A stretch of DNA of 64,000 nucleotides from Streptomyces alfalfae (GCF_004127445.1 NZ_QEXM01000045.1:62001-126000); one strand, 5' to 3'; shown: positions 55,253 through 64,000, counted from the stretch's first letter. Program-made: numbers and translations. The notes: generated from the sequence alone by a model not told the origin.

Positions 55253-56494
55253 TCACGCCAGCCGGCTCAGGGCCGCCGACACCAGCGTTCGGACGCCGGG
55301 GACGAGGACCGACGGGTCGGGGGCGAACAGGGGGCTGTGGTTTCCCGGTACATTGCCGAACTTCTCGGCCCGGTCCGTTCCGGGGGCCGCCCCCCACACC
55401 GTGGGTGGGGTCGACGTCACGTACCAGTAGTCGTAGGGCACGCCCTCGGGCGCGAGGAGGGAGAAGTCCTCGCTGCCCATCGCCGGGCCGAAGTCGAACA
55501 CCGTGTCCGCCCCGAACAGCTCGCGGTGCACGCCGGCGATCTCGCCGTCGAGGACGGCGTCGTTGACGGTGTTCGGGTACCCGGACCGGACCGTGACCTC
55601 CGGTGGGGCCGGGCAGCCGGCGGTCCGGCACTCGCCCGTGACGATGCGGCGGACGGCTCCGATGACGCGGTCCCGCACATGGGCGTCCTGAGTACGCAGG
55701 TTCAGGGAGAGCCGGGCCTCGGCGGGGATGATGTTGTGCTTCGTACCGGCATGGAACTGTCCCACCGTCAGGACCACCGAGTGTGCCGCCGCCACCTCGC
55801 GGGACACCACGGTCTGCAGGCGCGTGACGATGTAGGCGGCCGTCACCACCGGGTCGGTCGTCGACTCGGGACGAGAACCGTGACCGCCGACGCCGTGCAC
55901 GACGACGTCGATGTCGTCGGAGGCCGACATGGTGAGACCCGGCGTGTGCGGATAGAAACCGGCGAGGCCGGGCGCGACGTGCTGGCCCAGCACCACGTCG
56001 GGAGGAGGGAAGCGGGTGTGCAGCCCGTCGGCGACCATGGCCACCGCCCCGCCGCCGGACTCCTCGGCGGGCTGCCCGACGACGACGAGTGTGCCCGACC
56101 ATGCACCGCGGGCCGCGGCCAGCGTGTCCGCGGCTCCCGCGAGCCACGTGACGTGCAGATCGTGGCCGCAGGCATGCATCACGCCGTCGACGGTGGAGGC
56201 GTACTCGAGGCCGGTGGCCTCCCGCACCGGCAGTGCGTCCATGTCTCCGCGCAGCCACACGGTCGGGCCGTCACCATGGGCGAGGACGCCGACCACTCCG
56301 GTGCCGCCGACGCCTTCCGTCACGGCGTAGCCGGCCGCGCGCAGCCTCGAGGCGAGTTTCGCGGCTGTGCGATGCTCCTGGAAGGCGAGCTCCGGGTGGC
56401 GGTGGAGATCCTGGTAGAAGTCCTCCAAGGGGGCGGGCCGCAGGTCGGCGGTGATCTCCTGTGTGAGGCGGGCGACGGCGGTCGGTTCGCTCAT
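55253..56494 (-). CDS. M20-family amidohydrolase
   Basis: Zinc amidohydrolase/peptidase of 413 aa: DLHRHPELAFQEHRTA, GTGVVGVLAHGDGPTVWLRGDMDALPV, ACGHDLHVTWLAGAA, QPAEESGGGA (catalytic Glu), then the dimerisation domain (GVGGHGSRPE) and AMGSEDFSLL. The family (hippurate hydrolase/IAA-amino acid hydrolase type) removes acyl groups from N-acyl amino acids. AGGAGG seven bases before the ATG is strong. It is the last gene of the importer operon, so it probably hydrolyses the imported compound. Confidence 0.9.
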   Translation of the reverse strand: MSEPTAVARLTQEITADLRPAPLEDFYQDLHRHPELAFQEHRTAAKLASRLRAAGYAVTEGVGGTGVVGVLAHGDGPTVWLRGDMDALPVREATGLEYASTVDGVMHACGHDLHVTWLAGAADTLAAARGAWSGTLVVVGQPAEESGGGAVAMVADGLHTRFPPPDVVLGQHVAPGLAGFYPHTPGLTMSASDDIDVVVHGVGGHGSRPESTTDPVVTAAYIVTRLQTVVSREVAAAHSVVLTVGQFHAGTKHNIIPAEARLSLNLRTQDAHVRDRVIGAVRRIVTGECRTAGCPAPPEVTVRSGYPNTVNDAVLDGEIAGVHRELFGADTVFDFGPAMGSEDFSLLAPEGVPYDYWYVTSTPPTVWGAAPGTDRAEKFGNVPGNHSPLFAPDPSVLVPGVRTLVSAALSRLA

Positions 56495-57282
56495 GCCGCT
56501 TCCTCCTTCTTGTCGAATGTCGGCACGCTCGCCAGGAGACGGCGCGTATAGGGGTGTCGCGGGGACCGGTAGACGTCCCGCACCGGGCCCTGCTCCACCA
56601 GTTCGCCCTGACACAGGACAGCGACCTCGTCACTGACGTGGCGGACGACGGCCAGATCATGGGATATGAAGACCATCGTGAGGGTCAGGGAACGCCGCAG
56701 TTCCTCCAGGAGGTTGAGCACCTCGGCCTGTACGGAGGCGTCCAGCGCCGAGGTGATCTCGTCGGCGACCAGGACCTCCGGCCCCACGGCGAGAGCGCGG
56801 GCCACCGCGATGCGCTGGCGCTGGCCACCGGAGAACTCGTGCGGGTACCTCCCGGCCGCGGAGCCGTCCAGCGCAACGGTCTCCAGCCACCGTTCAACCG
56901 TCACCGCGTGCTTCCTGGCGTCGGCCCGCACGGGGTCGACGGCCTCGGCGATGGCCTCACCGGCCGTCATGCACGGGTTGAGTGAGGCGTACGGGTCCTG
57001 GGAGACGAGCTGCACACGACGGCGCACCGCGCCGAGCTCCCTCCGCCTGAGACCGGTGAGGTCCTCGCCGTCGAGGAGGATCCGGCCCGCCCGGGCCGGG
57101 TGGACGCCGACGATCGCCTTGGCGATCGTCGACTTCCCGGAGCCGGACTCGCCGACCAGGCCGAGGGTCTGCCCGGCCCGGACCCCGGTGGACACGCCGC
57201 GCAGCACCGTTCTCGCGCGCCTGCCGTGGCCGAAGGCGACGGTCAGTTCCTCGACGGCCAGCTTATGAGGGGATGAGATCAT
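56491..57282 (-). CDS. Peptide-type ABC transporter ATPase (DppF-like)
   Basis: ABC ATPase of 263 aa: Walker A GLVGESGSGKSTIAKAI, Q-loop LVSQDPYASLNP, signature FSGGQRQRIAVARAL, Walker B VLVADEITSALD and H-loop FISHDLAVV. It couples ATP hydrolysis to uptake through the neighbouring permeases. It overlaps the permease-ATPase fusion and the M20 gene by ATGA at each end. Confidence 0.92.
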   Translation of the reverse strand: MISSPHKLAVEELTVAFGHGRRARTVLRGVSTGVRAGQTLGLVGESGSGKSTIAKAIVGVHPARAGRILLDGEDLTGLRRRELGAVRRRVQLVSQDPYASLNPCMTAGEAIAEAVDPVRADARKHAVTVERWLETVALDGSAAGRYPHEFSGGQRQRIAVARALAVGPEVLVADEITSALDASVQAEVLNLLEELRRSLTLTMVFISHDLAVVRHVSDEVAVLCQGELVEQGPVRDVYRSPRHPYTRRLLASVPTFDKKEEAA

Positions 57283-59114
57283 TCGGCCTGTACCTCCTGG
57301 CGTACGGCATGGCAGGCCACGTCGTCGATCAGACGCGGTCGTTCGGTCGCGCAGATCGTGTCGAGCACCACGGGACACCTGGCGGCGAAGGCGCAGCCGG
57401 ACGGCCTGGCGGCGGGCGCCGGCGGACGGCCCGGGATCGTGGCGAGCGGTGCGCGGTCCCCCGTGCCGGTGTCCCGCAGCCGCGGGCTCGCAGCCAGCAG
57501 GGCCCGCGTGTACGGATGCCGGACGCGGCCCGCCCGCAGGTCGGCCGCGGAGAGCTCCTCGACGACCCGTCCCGCGTACATCACCACGATCCGGTGGCAC
57601 ACCGTGCCCACGACACCGATGTCGTGGGAGATGAGGAGCACGCTCGTACCGCGCCGACGGTTGATGTCCTTCAGGACGTCGAGGACCTCGGCCTGGACGG
57701 TCACGTCGAGGGCGGTGGTCGGTTCGTCGGCGACGATCAGCCGCGGCCCGGGCAGGAGGGCGGAGGCGATCATCGCGCGCTGCCGCATGCCGCCGGACAG
57801 CTCGTGCGGATACTGCTTCATGACCCGGGCGGGTTCCTTGATCCGTACCCGCTCCAGCGCCTCGATCGCCCGCCGGTCCGCCTCGGCCCCGCGCACGCCT
57901 TGGTGCACGCGGAGTGTTTCGGAGAGCTGACCGCTCATCCGCAGCGCGGGATTGAAGGAGGACGACGGGTCCTGGAAGACGACGCCGATCTCGGTCGCCA
58001 GACGCTTGGGGTCGGTTCCGGGGGCGGCCAGATCGAGGTCGTCCAGGGTCAGTTCCGCCGCGTGGGCGGCCAGCCCCTCCGGCAGGAGCCGGGCCACGCT
58101 CATCGCCGTCAACGACTTGCCGGAGCCGGACTCGCCCACGAGGCCGACGATTTCGCCGGGCATGACGTGGAAGGAGACGTCGTCGACGAGACGGGTACCG
58201 TCCGGCAGGACGACGGCCAGGCCGTCCACCGTCACCAGGGCTTCCCCGGGGGCCCGGTGCGAGGGCGCGGTGACGACGGGACGAGCCGCTGCGACCTTCG
58301 CCCTCCCCGCCCGGGGGTCGAGCGCTGCGGCGAGACCATCGCCGACGAAGCCCGCGAGGACTCCGGTGACGGTGATGGCCACCGCCGGGCCGATCGCCTC
58401 GGCGGGGTTGGTGTGGAGGGACGCCAGGCCGGAGTTGAGGAGCGAGCCCCAGTCGTAGTCCGGCGTCTGCACGCCGACCCCCAGGAAGGAGAGGCCGGAC
58501 AGTGCGACGAGCACGTTCGCGAAGGCCACCGACAGGAGTACCAGCAGCGGCCCCGCGACGTTCGGCAGGAGGTGCCGGACGAGCACGCGGTACGGCGGTA
58601 CGCCCATCAGTCGCGCCTGCGTCACGAAGTCGCGCTGTGCCACGGAGGCCGCCATGTTCGCCGTGAGCCGGGCGAAGGCGGGGGCACCGCCCAGGCCTAT
58701 CGCCAGGACGGAGGCGGTGGGACCGGTGCCGAGGACGGTGGCGATCACCAGCGCCAGAATGAGCGCCGGATAGGAGATCATCACGTCGATCAGGCGCAGG
58801 CCCAGCTCGCGGACACGCCTGCCGGACACCCAGACGCCGGCGCCGAGCAGGATGCCGGTGACCGCGGCGATCGCGGTCGCGGCGAGGGTCATCTCCAAGG
58901 TGAGGCGGGTGGCGACCAGGGTCCGGGCCAGCACGTCGCGGCCGAGCGCGTCGGTGCCCAGCCAGTGCTCGGAACTCGCGTGCGCGCGAGCGGCGCCGCT
59001 CAGCGCGGTCGCCTCCTCCTCCGCGAGAAACGGCGCGACGATGCCGAGGAGGGTGATCAGTCCGAGGCCGGTGAGGGCTGTGACCAGGGGCGTGTTCCAC
59101 CGTATGCGTCGCAT
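57279..59114 (-). CDS. Fused ABC permease-ATPase (DppC-DppD type)
   Basis: A single 611-aa protein. Residues ~1-285 form a DppC-like permease with about six helices (LGTDALGRDVLARTLVATRL, VALSGLSFLGVGVQTPDYDWG). Residues ~300-611 form a DppD-like ATPase (GLVGESGSGKSLTAMSV, FQDPSSSFNP, LSGGMRQRAMIASAL, LIVADEPTTALD) with the C-terminal cysteine-containing oligopeptide-ABC tail (GCAFAARCPVV). The reading frame is open across the junction, so fusion is genuine rather than an error. It overlaps dppB-like and dppF-like genes. Confidence 0.9.
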   Translation of the reverse strand: MRRIRWNTPLVTALTGLGLITLLGIVAPFLAEEEATALSGAARAHASSEHWLGTDALGRDVLARTLVATRLTLEMTLAATAIAAVTGILLGAGVWVSGRRVRELGLRLIDVMISYPALILALVIATVLGTGPTASVLAIGLGGAPAFARLTANMAASVAQRDFVTQARLMGVPPYRVLVRHLLPNVAGPLLVLLSVAFANVLVALSGLSFLGVGVQTPDYDWGSLLNSGLASLHTNPAEAIGPAVAITVTGVLAGFVGDGLAAALDPRAGRAKVAAARPVVTAPSHRAPGEALVTVDGLAVVLPDGTRLVDDVSFHVMPGEIVGLVGESGSGKSLTAMSVARLLPEGLAAHAAELTLDDLDLAAPGTDPKRLATEIGVVFQDPSSSFNPALRMSGQLSETLRVHQGVRGAEADRRAIEALERVRIKEPARVMKQYPHELSGGMRQRAMIASALLPGPRLIVADEPTTALDVTVQAEVLDVLKDINRRRGTSVLLISHDIGVVGTVCHRIVVMYAGRVVEELSAADLRAGRVRHPYTRALLAASPRLRDTGTGDRAPLATIPGRPPAPAARPSGCAFAARCPVVLDTICATERPRLIDDVACHAVRQEVQAE

Positions 59115-60109
59115 CAGTGACCTCCCTTTCCGGCCAGGGTGCGGGGGTCGAGCAGCGCGAGTACGACGTCGACGAGCAGGTTGAGCAGGGCGGCGAGCAG
59201 CCCCAGGATCAGGACGCAGCCCTGGATGACGGGATAGTCGCGGACGAGGAGCGCCTCGACGACGCGTTGGCCGATGCCCGGCCAGGCGAAGACGGACTCG
59301 ACGACGACCGTGCCGCCGAGCAGCCCGGCGAGGATCAGCCCGCCGAGGGTGAGCGTGGCGGTCAGCAGATTGGGCAGGGCGTGACGTGCGTACAGGCGCA
59401 GGGGAGGCAGGCGGCGGCCTCGCGCGGTGCGCATGTAGTCCTGGGCGAGGACGTGTTCGGCCTCCCTGCGCACGATGCGGGCCATGACGCAGGTGGCCGG
59501 CAGCACCAGGGCGGCGACCGGGAGCACCATCGACGAGACGGTCTCGGCACCCGCCGCCGGGAGCCAGCCCAGCTCGATGGCGAAGCCGAGGACGAGGAGG
59601 GTGCCGATGATGTACTCGGGTGTGGCACCGACCGTTCCGGTGACGAAGGTGAACGAACCGTCGGTGCGGCGGCTGCCGCGTGCCGCGACGGCGAGTCCGA
59701 TCGGCACGGCGAGCACCAGTACCACCAGGACGGAGAGGAGTGCGATCTCGGTGGTGAAAGGCAGGCGGTCGCCGATGATCTCGGCGACGGGCTCCTGCGT
59801 CTGGAAGGAAGTACCCATGTGGCCCCGGAGGAGACCACCCGTGTACGTGCCGAAGCGTGTCAGCAGCGGCTGGTCGAGGCCGAGGTCGTGACGGGCCCGC
59901 TCCACGTCGACGGGCGTCGCTTCGGCGCCGGCGACCACGCGCGCCGGGTCGCCGGGGATGAGCTGCACCATCAGGAACGTGCCGGCGACGAGCGTGATCG
60001 CGACGGCGATGAGCCCGGCAAGACGCCGGACGAGAAGGGTGCCCCAGGGGCCGAGCGGTGTCGACCACCCGGTCTCCGCGGTCGTCCGCCGGGCCGTTGT
60101 CGCCGCCAT
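59114..60109 (-). CDS. Peptide-type ABC permease (DppB-like)
   Basis: Membrane protein of 331 aa with six helices: GLIAVAITLVAGTFLMVQLIPGDPAR at the N-terminus, DLGLDQPLLTRFGTYTGGLLRGHMGTSFQTQEPV, and the inner-membrane component loop EHVLAQDYMRTARGRRLPPLRLYARHALPN that contacts the ATPase. It overlaps both neighbours by a single base (TGATG). Confidence 0.92.
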   Translation of the reverse strand: MAATTARRTTAETGWSTPLGPWGTLLVRRLAGLIAVAITLVAGTFLMVQLIPGDPARVVAGAEATPVDVERARHDLGLDQPLLTRFGTYTGGLLRGHMGTSFQTQEPVAEIIGDRLPFTTEIALLSVLVVLVLAVPIGLAVAARGSRRTDGSFTFVTGTVGATPEYIIGTLLVLGFAIELGWLPAAGAETVSSMVLPVAALVLPATCVMARIVRREAEHVLAQDYMRTARGRRLPPLRLYARHALPNLLTATLTLGGLILAGLLGGTVVVESVFAWPGIGQRVVEALLVRDYPVIQGCVLILGLLAALLNLLVDVVLALLDPRTLAGKGGH

Positions 60110-61677
60110 CAGCCGGTGATCCGGAGCGTGGAGAGGGTCAGGGAGCCGCTGGGTGTCGCGAAGGAGATGGCCTTGCGGGTGACGTAGTGCACGTCGACCG
60201 TGGCCAGCGGGATCACGTCGTTGGCTTCGAGCAGCGCCTCCTGGGCCTTCTGCCAGGCGGCGCACTTGGCATTGCGGTCCGTGGTGGAGGTGGCGGCGAC
60301 ATAGTTCTCCGCGTACGCCGCGTTCTTCACCGCGCCGTAGTTGAGACCGCCCTCGGCCGGTTCCGGACCAAGGAAATAGGTGCCGCCGCGCGCGAGGGTG
60401 CCGGTGATCAGCGGGAAGACGGTGACGTCCCAGTCGCCCCGGTTGGCGGTGACGTCGGTGGCCCAGGTGGCGTTGTCGGCGTTGGTCAGCTTCACCTCGG
60501 CGCCGGCGGCGCGCAGGGCCTCGGCGACGTAGGAGTTGCCGGCGCCGCCGGCGACCGCGTTGGAGCCCTCCAGTCTGATCGGGACGCCCTTCAGGACCTG
60601 CTTCGCCGCAGCCGTGTCCGTCCTGGTCACCAGGGAGTCGTCGGTGGAGACGCAGGCCGCCTTGTCATCGACGTACGAGATGAGGGGCCGTCCGGTGCCG
60701 CCGAAGACGTTGTTGTACGCGTCCACGTCGACCGCCTGCGCGATCGCCTTGCGGACCTTCGGGTCGGCGCCCGGGCGCCCAGGACGCTGGTTGAATCCGA
60801 TGTGGTTGCGGATGAGCGGCGTGGACCTGACCGTGAACGTGTCGTTGCCCGTGAACCGCGTGGCGTCCGTGCCCGTGAGGGGGGCCAGGTCGAGTGCGCC
60901 GGTCTGGAGCTGGTTGGCGAGGGTCGACTCGTTCTTCGAGATCTGGAAGCGCAGGCGGTCGGCCGGCTTCCCCGCGGGCATCGAGGCGAACCGCGGATAC
61001 GCCTCGAAGCCCTTGCGCAGCCGCAGCTCGTACGAGGCCCCGCGCTGCGCCGTCGCCATCTCGTAGGGTCCGGTGGCCGCGCCCTTGACGGCGCCCTGAG
61101 CGAGCGCGGCGGCGCCCGCGTCGAGGCCGGCCTCGCAGACGATCCCTGCGCCGGTGCCGGACAGGCCGGCGAGGACCTCACCCCACGGGGAAGCGGTGGT
61201 GACGGTGACGGTGCCGGTTTCGTCGTCGCCGGTGATCGTGGTCCTGTCTCCCGCGTTCGCCGCGCCGAAGGTGAGCAGGGCACCGGCCGAGGTCGCACGG
61301 TAGCGCTTCAGGGACGCGACGACCTGCGAGGCGGTGAGTGCCGATCCGTCGGAGCAGGTCAGCCCCTTCTTCAGGGTCAGAGTGGTCTTCGTCGGCGTGG
61401 ACGTCCAGGTGTCGGCGAGACCGGGGACGAAGGTACCGCCGTCGTCCTGTCCGATCAGCGGCTGGTACAGCAGCGACGTGATGACGTAGTCCGTCGCGCT
61501 CGCGCCCTTCGCCGGGTCGAACGACGTGACGTCGGAGGTGAAACCGATCTTGACGGTGCCCCCGCTCTCGTCTCCGCTCGATGAGGGGCCTCCGGCCGGG
61601 CCGGTGGTGCAGGCGGAGGCCAGGAGGGATGTGGCGGCGACCGTGACGGCGCCGGAGAGGAACCGCGGACGAGGCAT
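60109..61677 (-). CDS. Peptide-type ABC substrate-binding lipoprotein (SBP family 5)
   Basis: Secreted lipoprotein of 522 aa. The signal has a basic start, a hydrophobic stretch and the lipobox LLASAC, with the lipid Cys at 23. The family 5 domain contains SFDPAKGASATDYVITSLLYQPL, FVPGLADTW and KVRKAIAQAVDVDAYNNVFGG. The ATG is fixed by GGGGAGA. It captures the substrate outside the membrane; peptide, N-acyl amino acid or related amide is likely from the M20 partner. It is the first gene of the operon. Confidence 0.9.
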   Translation of the reverse strand: MPRPRFLSGAVTVAATSLLASACTTGPAGGPSSSGDESGGTVKIGFTSDVTSFDPAKGASATDYVITSLLYQPLIGQDDGGTFVPGLADTWTSTPTKTTLTLKKGLTCSDGSALTASQVVASLKRYRATSAGALLTFGAANAGDRTTITGDDETGTVTVTTASPWGEVLAGLSGTGAGIVCEAGLDAGAAALAQGAVKGAATGPYEMATAQRGASYELRLRKGFEAYPRFASMPAGKPADRLRFQISKNESTLANQLQTGALDLAPLTGTDATRFTGNDTFTVRSTPLIRNHIGFNQRPGRPGADPKVRKAIAQAVDVDAYNNVFGGTGRPLISYVDDKAACVSTDDSLVTRTDTAAAKQVLKGVPIRLEGSNAVAGGAGNSYVAEALRAAGAEVKLTNADNATWATDVTANRGDWDVTVFPLITGTLARGGTYFLGPEPAEGGLNYGAVKNAAYAENYVAATSTTDRNAKCAAWQKAQEALLEANDVIPLATVDVHYVTRKAISFATPSGSLTLSTLRITG

Positions 61678-61800
61678 GGAGGTCTCCCCAGGGCTGAGGA
61701 CTGAGAGCGGGGTGGTGCTGCGGTGTGTTGCGGCATACAGAACAGGCCACTTCCCGACCGGCCCCGCAATTGCAAGAATCCACAACGGAAAGGTGATCGC
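61678..61800. promoter_or_regulatory. Divergent promoter region with palindrome GCAATTGC
   Basis: This 123-bp gap separates the importer operon from the Lrp-type regulator. The perfect palindrome GCAATTGC lies at 61766-61773, flanked by TTGC elements (for example at 61731 and 61771), in the position expected for an AsnC/Lrp operator. Confidence 0.5.
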
Positions 61801-62865
61801 ATGCATGGATTCGCAGGCCCTCTCGGCCTGAAGGCGGGCGCCACCCCGCCCCGCGGAACACTCGATGAACTCGATCTCGCCCTCGTCAACGCCCTGCAGA
61901 TGGCGCCTCGCGCCCCCTGGGCGCAGCTGGCCCGCCCGCTCGGCGTGGACGCCGCGACGCTCTCCCGGCGCTGGTCCCGGCTACGGGACTCCGGCGAGGC
62001 ATGGGTCACCTGCTACGCGGCGCCTTCCCAAGTCACTTACGGCGCCCTCGCTCTGGTAGAGGTGTCGTGCGTACCGCAGGCCAGGGAAGCCCTTGCCGAG
62101 CAGCTCGCCCGACATCCGCAGGCGATGAGCGTGGAACTGGTGGCGGGATCGTGCGACCTGCTCCTGACAGTGGCCGCGGCGACCATGTCGTTGATGAGCG
62201 GGTACGTTCTCGCCCTCGGCCGTATCGAGACGGTGATCGCCACACGAACCCACTTGGTGCAGCGCGTGCACAGGGACGCCAGCGAGTGGCGGATGGACTC
62301 CCTCTCCCGGGATCAGCGACGAGACCTGGCGGAGACCGAGGACGGCGGCGCTCGTACCGCCGTGGCCACGCTCACGCCCGAGGACCGCGTCCTGCTGCTC
62401 GCCCTCACCGAGGACGGCCGCCGCTCCGTCACCTCGATCGCCGCCGAACTGGGCCGTCCGGAGTCGACGGTGCGACGGTCGCTGCACTCTCTGCTCCAAG
62501 GCGGCAGAGCGGTGCTGCGCTGCGACGCCGCCCACCTGTACGCGGGTTGGCGCAGCTCGGCGACGCTCTGGATGGCCGTGCCGCCCGCCCAGCTCCTGGC
62601 CGCGGGCGACGAGTTGAGCCGCCTGCGGAGCACTCGTATGGCGGCGTCGGTGTCCGCCGAGGCCAACCTGCTGAGCGTCGTATGGCTGCACGCCCTGGAC
62701 GACCTCGCGCGCTACGAGGTCCAGGCCGCCGCCAGGATCACCTCCGTACGCGTGCTCAACCGGGCCGTGAACCTGCGCTGGGTCAAGCGCATGGGTCGCC
62801 TGCTCGGTGACGACGGCCGTAGCACCGGCTGTGTCCCGGTCGACCCGTGGCACCCGATCGCCTGA
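61801..62865 (+). CDS. Two-module Lrp/AsnC-family regulator
   Basis: Protein of 354 aa with two consecutive winged-helix segments. The first (DELDLALVNALQMAPRAPWAQLARPLGVDAATLSRRWSRL) is followed by an AsnC-like domain; the second (TPEDRVLLLALTEDGRRSVTSIAAELGRPESTVRRSLHSLL) by another. This double-HTH build, about twice the length of Lrp, is common in actinomycetes. Divergent from the importer operon, it is its likely regulator, sensing an amino acid or hydrolysis product. The ATG of MHGFAG is preceded by GGAAAGG. Confidence 0.86.
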   Translation: MHGFAGPLGLKAGATPPRGTLDELDLALVNALQMAPRAPWAQLARPLGVDAATLSRRWSRLRDSGEAWVTCYAAPSQVTYGALALVEVSCVPQAREALAEQLARHPQAMSVELVAGSCDLLLTVAAATMSLMSGYVLALGRIETVIATRTHLVQRVHRDASEWRMDSLSRDQRRDLAETEDGGARTAVATLTPEDRVLLLALTEDGRRSVTSIAAELGRPESTVRRSLHSLLQGGRAVLRCDAAHLYAGWRSSATLWMAVPPAQLLAAGDELSRLRSTRMAASVSAEANLLSVVWLHALDDLARYEVQAAARITSVRVLNRAVNLRWVKRMGRLLGDDGRSTGCVPVDPWHPIA

Positions 62866-63074
62866 GTCACCGGCCCGCCGCAACCGCCCCCTTCCCGGGG
62901 GTACCGCCCGAATCGCTCCTTCCCGGGCCCGCGGCGGCGCTTTCCGGCACACGGCCCCCGGTGCAGGCGGATTCATGCAATCCGCAGGCCGTACGGGACC
63001 GGTCCCCGAGGCTGATGCCACCGCCGGACGACAGCCGACCCGACTCAGCCTCCGCGCGGGAAGGAGGCCACGCC

Positions 63075-63200
63075 ATGCCCAGCGACACGCCCGGCGACGA
63101 TGACCTCGTCAAGGTCGAAGCGCTGGTCAACGCCTTCACCGACACGCGGTCGGCCCCACCCACCCCTAACCAGCCCACCGTCGAGAGGCAGCTCCTGTGA
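63075..63200 (+). CDS. 41-aa small protein coupled to acyl ligase gene
   Basis: ORF MPSDTPGDDDLVKVEALVN...VERQLL of 41 residues. It has an ideal AAGGAGG seven bases before the ATG and its stop overlaps the start of the ligase gene (GTGA), showing translational coupling. It is acidic at the start and Pro/Thr-rich at the end; no signal peptide or cysteine. Function unknown: it could be a small carrier-interacting protein, a peptide precursor or a coupling leader. Confidence 0.6.
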   Translation: MPSDTPGDDDLVKVEALVNAFTDTRSAPPTPNQPTVERQLL

Positions 63201-64000
63201 ACGCCCCCGCACCCGATCTGCTCTGGCCGGCATACGACCAGCCGGGCACCCTGACGACGATCGAGTCCATCGCGCTCGAGGACCGCGACCTGCCCGGTTC
63301 CACGTACGACGTACTGGCGCGCGCCGCCGCGTTGTGGCCCGACCGGCCGGCTCTCACCATGCTGCCCAGCGCGGAGCGGTGGACGCGCGGTGAGACCGTG
63401 TCCTTCGAGCAACTGCGCGATCAAGTACACCGCATCGCCAACCTCTTCCACCGACACGGCGTCCGCCGTACCACCGCCGTGGGCCTGCTCACCCCCAACG
63501 CCGGCCTGCTGCCCGCCACCCTCCTGGCCGCCCAGCTCGCGGGTTGCGCGGCGCCGGTCAATCCGGCGCTCGCCGCCGAGCAGGCCGAACGGCTGCTCCG
63601 TCTGGGCGGGGCAAGGGTCCTGGTCGCGGCCGGACCCGAACTCGACGCCGACGCATGGCGGACGGCCCGCACCGCGGCGGCATCGCTCCGCTGCACAGCG
63701 CTGTTCGCCCTGCGCCCCGTCGGCGCACCCGATCCCGCGCCCGAACTGGAACGGGTCGAGGGGGTCCACGTCGCCTATCTGCACGTCGAGGCGGCTGCCC
63801 AACCGGCAGAGCTCGATCCTGGCGTGGCGCCTCCCCAAGCCGGTGACCTGGCCGCGTACTTCCACACCGGCGGCACCACCGGCGCCCCCAAGCTGGCCGC
63901 GCACACCCACGCCAACGAGGTGACCGACGCCTGGATGATCGCGGCCAACAGCGTGTTGGACTCCGATTCCGTGCTCTTCTCCGGGCTGCCGCTGTTCCAC
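63197..64000 (+). CDS. Acyl-CoA synthetase/AMP ligase, 5' part (runs off the window)
   Basis: The frame stays open from a GTG at 63197 to the window end, giving the first 268 residues of an ANL-superfamily enzyme. ALEDRDLPGSTYDVLARAAALWPDRPALTM opens the N-terminal domain, VGLLTPNAGLLPATLLAAQLAG follows, and the AMP-binding P-loop is FHTGGTTGAPKLAAHTH near residue 230. It activates a carboxylic acid as acyl-AMP and probably forms a CoA thioester. The C-terminal domain, and hence the substrate type, is not visible. Confidence 0.88.
   Translation, partial: MNAPAPDLLWPAYDQPGTLTTIESIALEDRDLPGSTYDVLARAAALWPDRPALTMLPSAERWTRGETVSFEQLRDQVHRIANLFHRHGVRRTTAVGLLTPNAGLLPATLLAAQLAGCAAPVNPALAAEQAERLLRLGGARVLVAAGPELDADAWRTARTAAASLRCTALFALRPVGAPDPAPELERVEGVHVAYLHVEAAAQPAELDPGVAPPQAGDLAAYFHTGGTTGAPKLAAHTHANEVTDAWMIAANSVLDSDSVLFSGLPLFH

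Overview
The window is very GC-rich, dense in GTG/TTG starts and in stop/start overlaps, and carries developmental-type TTA codons, DUF5133, DUF5994 and DUF6131 family genes and a terpene cluster known from Streptomyces. I read it as a Streptomyces (or very close relative) chromosome segment. No rRNA, tRNA, insertion sequence, integrase or CRISPR array was seen.

Region 1 (1-12698) is a pentalenolactone biosynthetic cluster. On the minus strand, in transcription order, lie penM, penH, penG, penF, penE, penD, penB, penA and penI (cut by the window start). They supply farnesyl diphosphate (PenB), cyclise it to pentalenene (PenA) and oxidise it stepwise (PenI, PenH, PenF, PenE, PenD, PenM). PenG is the probable exporter. 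penR (MarR type) diverges from penM. gap1, a GAPDH and the presumed self-resistance copy of the antibiotic's target, follows, and a second MarR paralogue diverges from gap1. penM has a TTA codon at position 7, so its translation probably depends on the bldA tRNA.

Region 2 (12712-16577) is a degraded junction: a start-less, frameshifted ABC-2 permease, a spore-photoproduct-lyase-family radical SAM gene, small genes, and GAF and ANTAR remnants lying head-to-head on either side of a 17-bp tandem repeat.

Region 3 (17120-44824) is a 21-gene, single-strand, mostly overlapping exopolysaccharide locus of Wzx/Wzy type. It has an initiating sugar-phosphate transferase, a GDP-mannose dehydrogenase, two GT4 and one GT2 glycosyltransferases, two chain-length proteins whose ATPase-like tails lack a P-loop, a glutamine amidotransferase (AsnB-like), a two-domain oxidoreductase, a heparinase II/III protein with a TTA codon, a beta-helix lipoprotein, polymerase, flippase, a sugar-modification cassette (C-methyltransferase-like protein, cytidylyltransferase, PIG-L deacetylase, epimerase, DUF4910 protein), a pyruvyltransferase, a 3,5-epimerase and an aminotransferase. 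The gene set suggests an uronate- or uronamide-containing, pyruvylated polymer carrying an unusual modified sugar. The structure itself is inference.

Region 4 (44868-54776) is mixed: PAP2 phosphatase, type B carboxylesterase, metallo-beta-lactamase-fold hydrolase with a divergent XRE regulator, a TetR remnant, fatty acid desaturase, STAS anti-sigma antagonist, DUF5994 protein, a small protein and a GAF-SpoIIE phosphatase.

Region 5 (55253-62865) is a peptide-type ABC importer operon (binding lipoprotein, permease, permease-ATPase fusion, ATPase) ending in an M20 amidohydrolase, with a divergent two-module Lrp/AsnC regulator. From 63075 a new plus-strand operon begins with a 41-residue ORF coupled to an acyl-AMP/CoA ligase that runs off the window.
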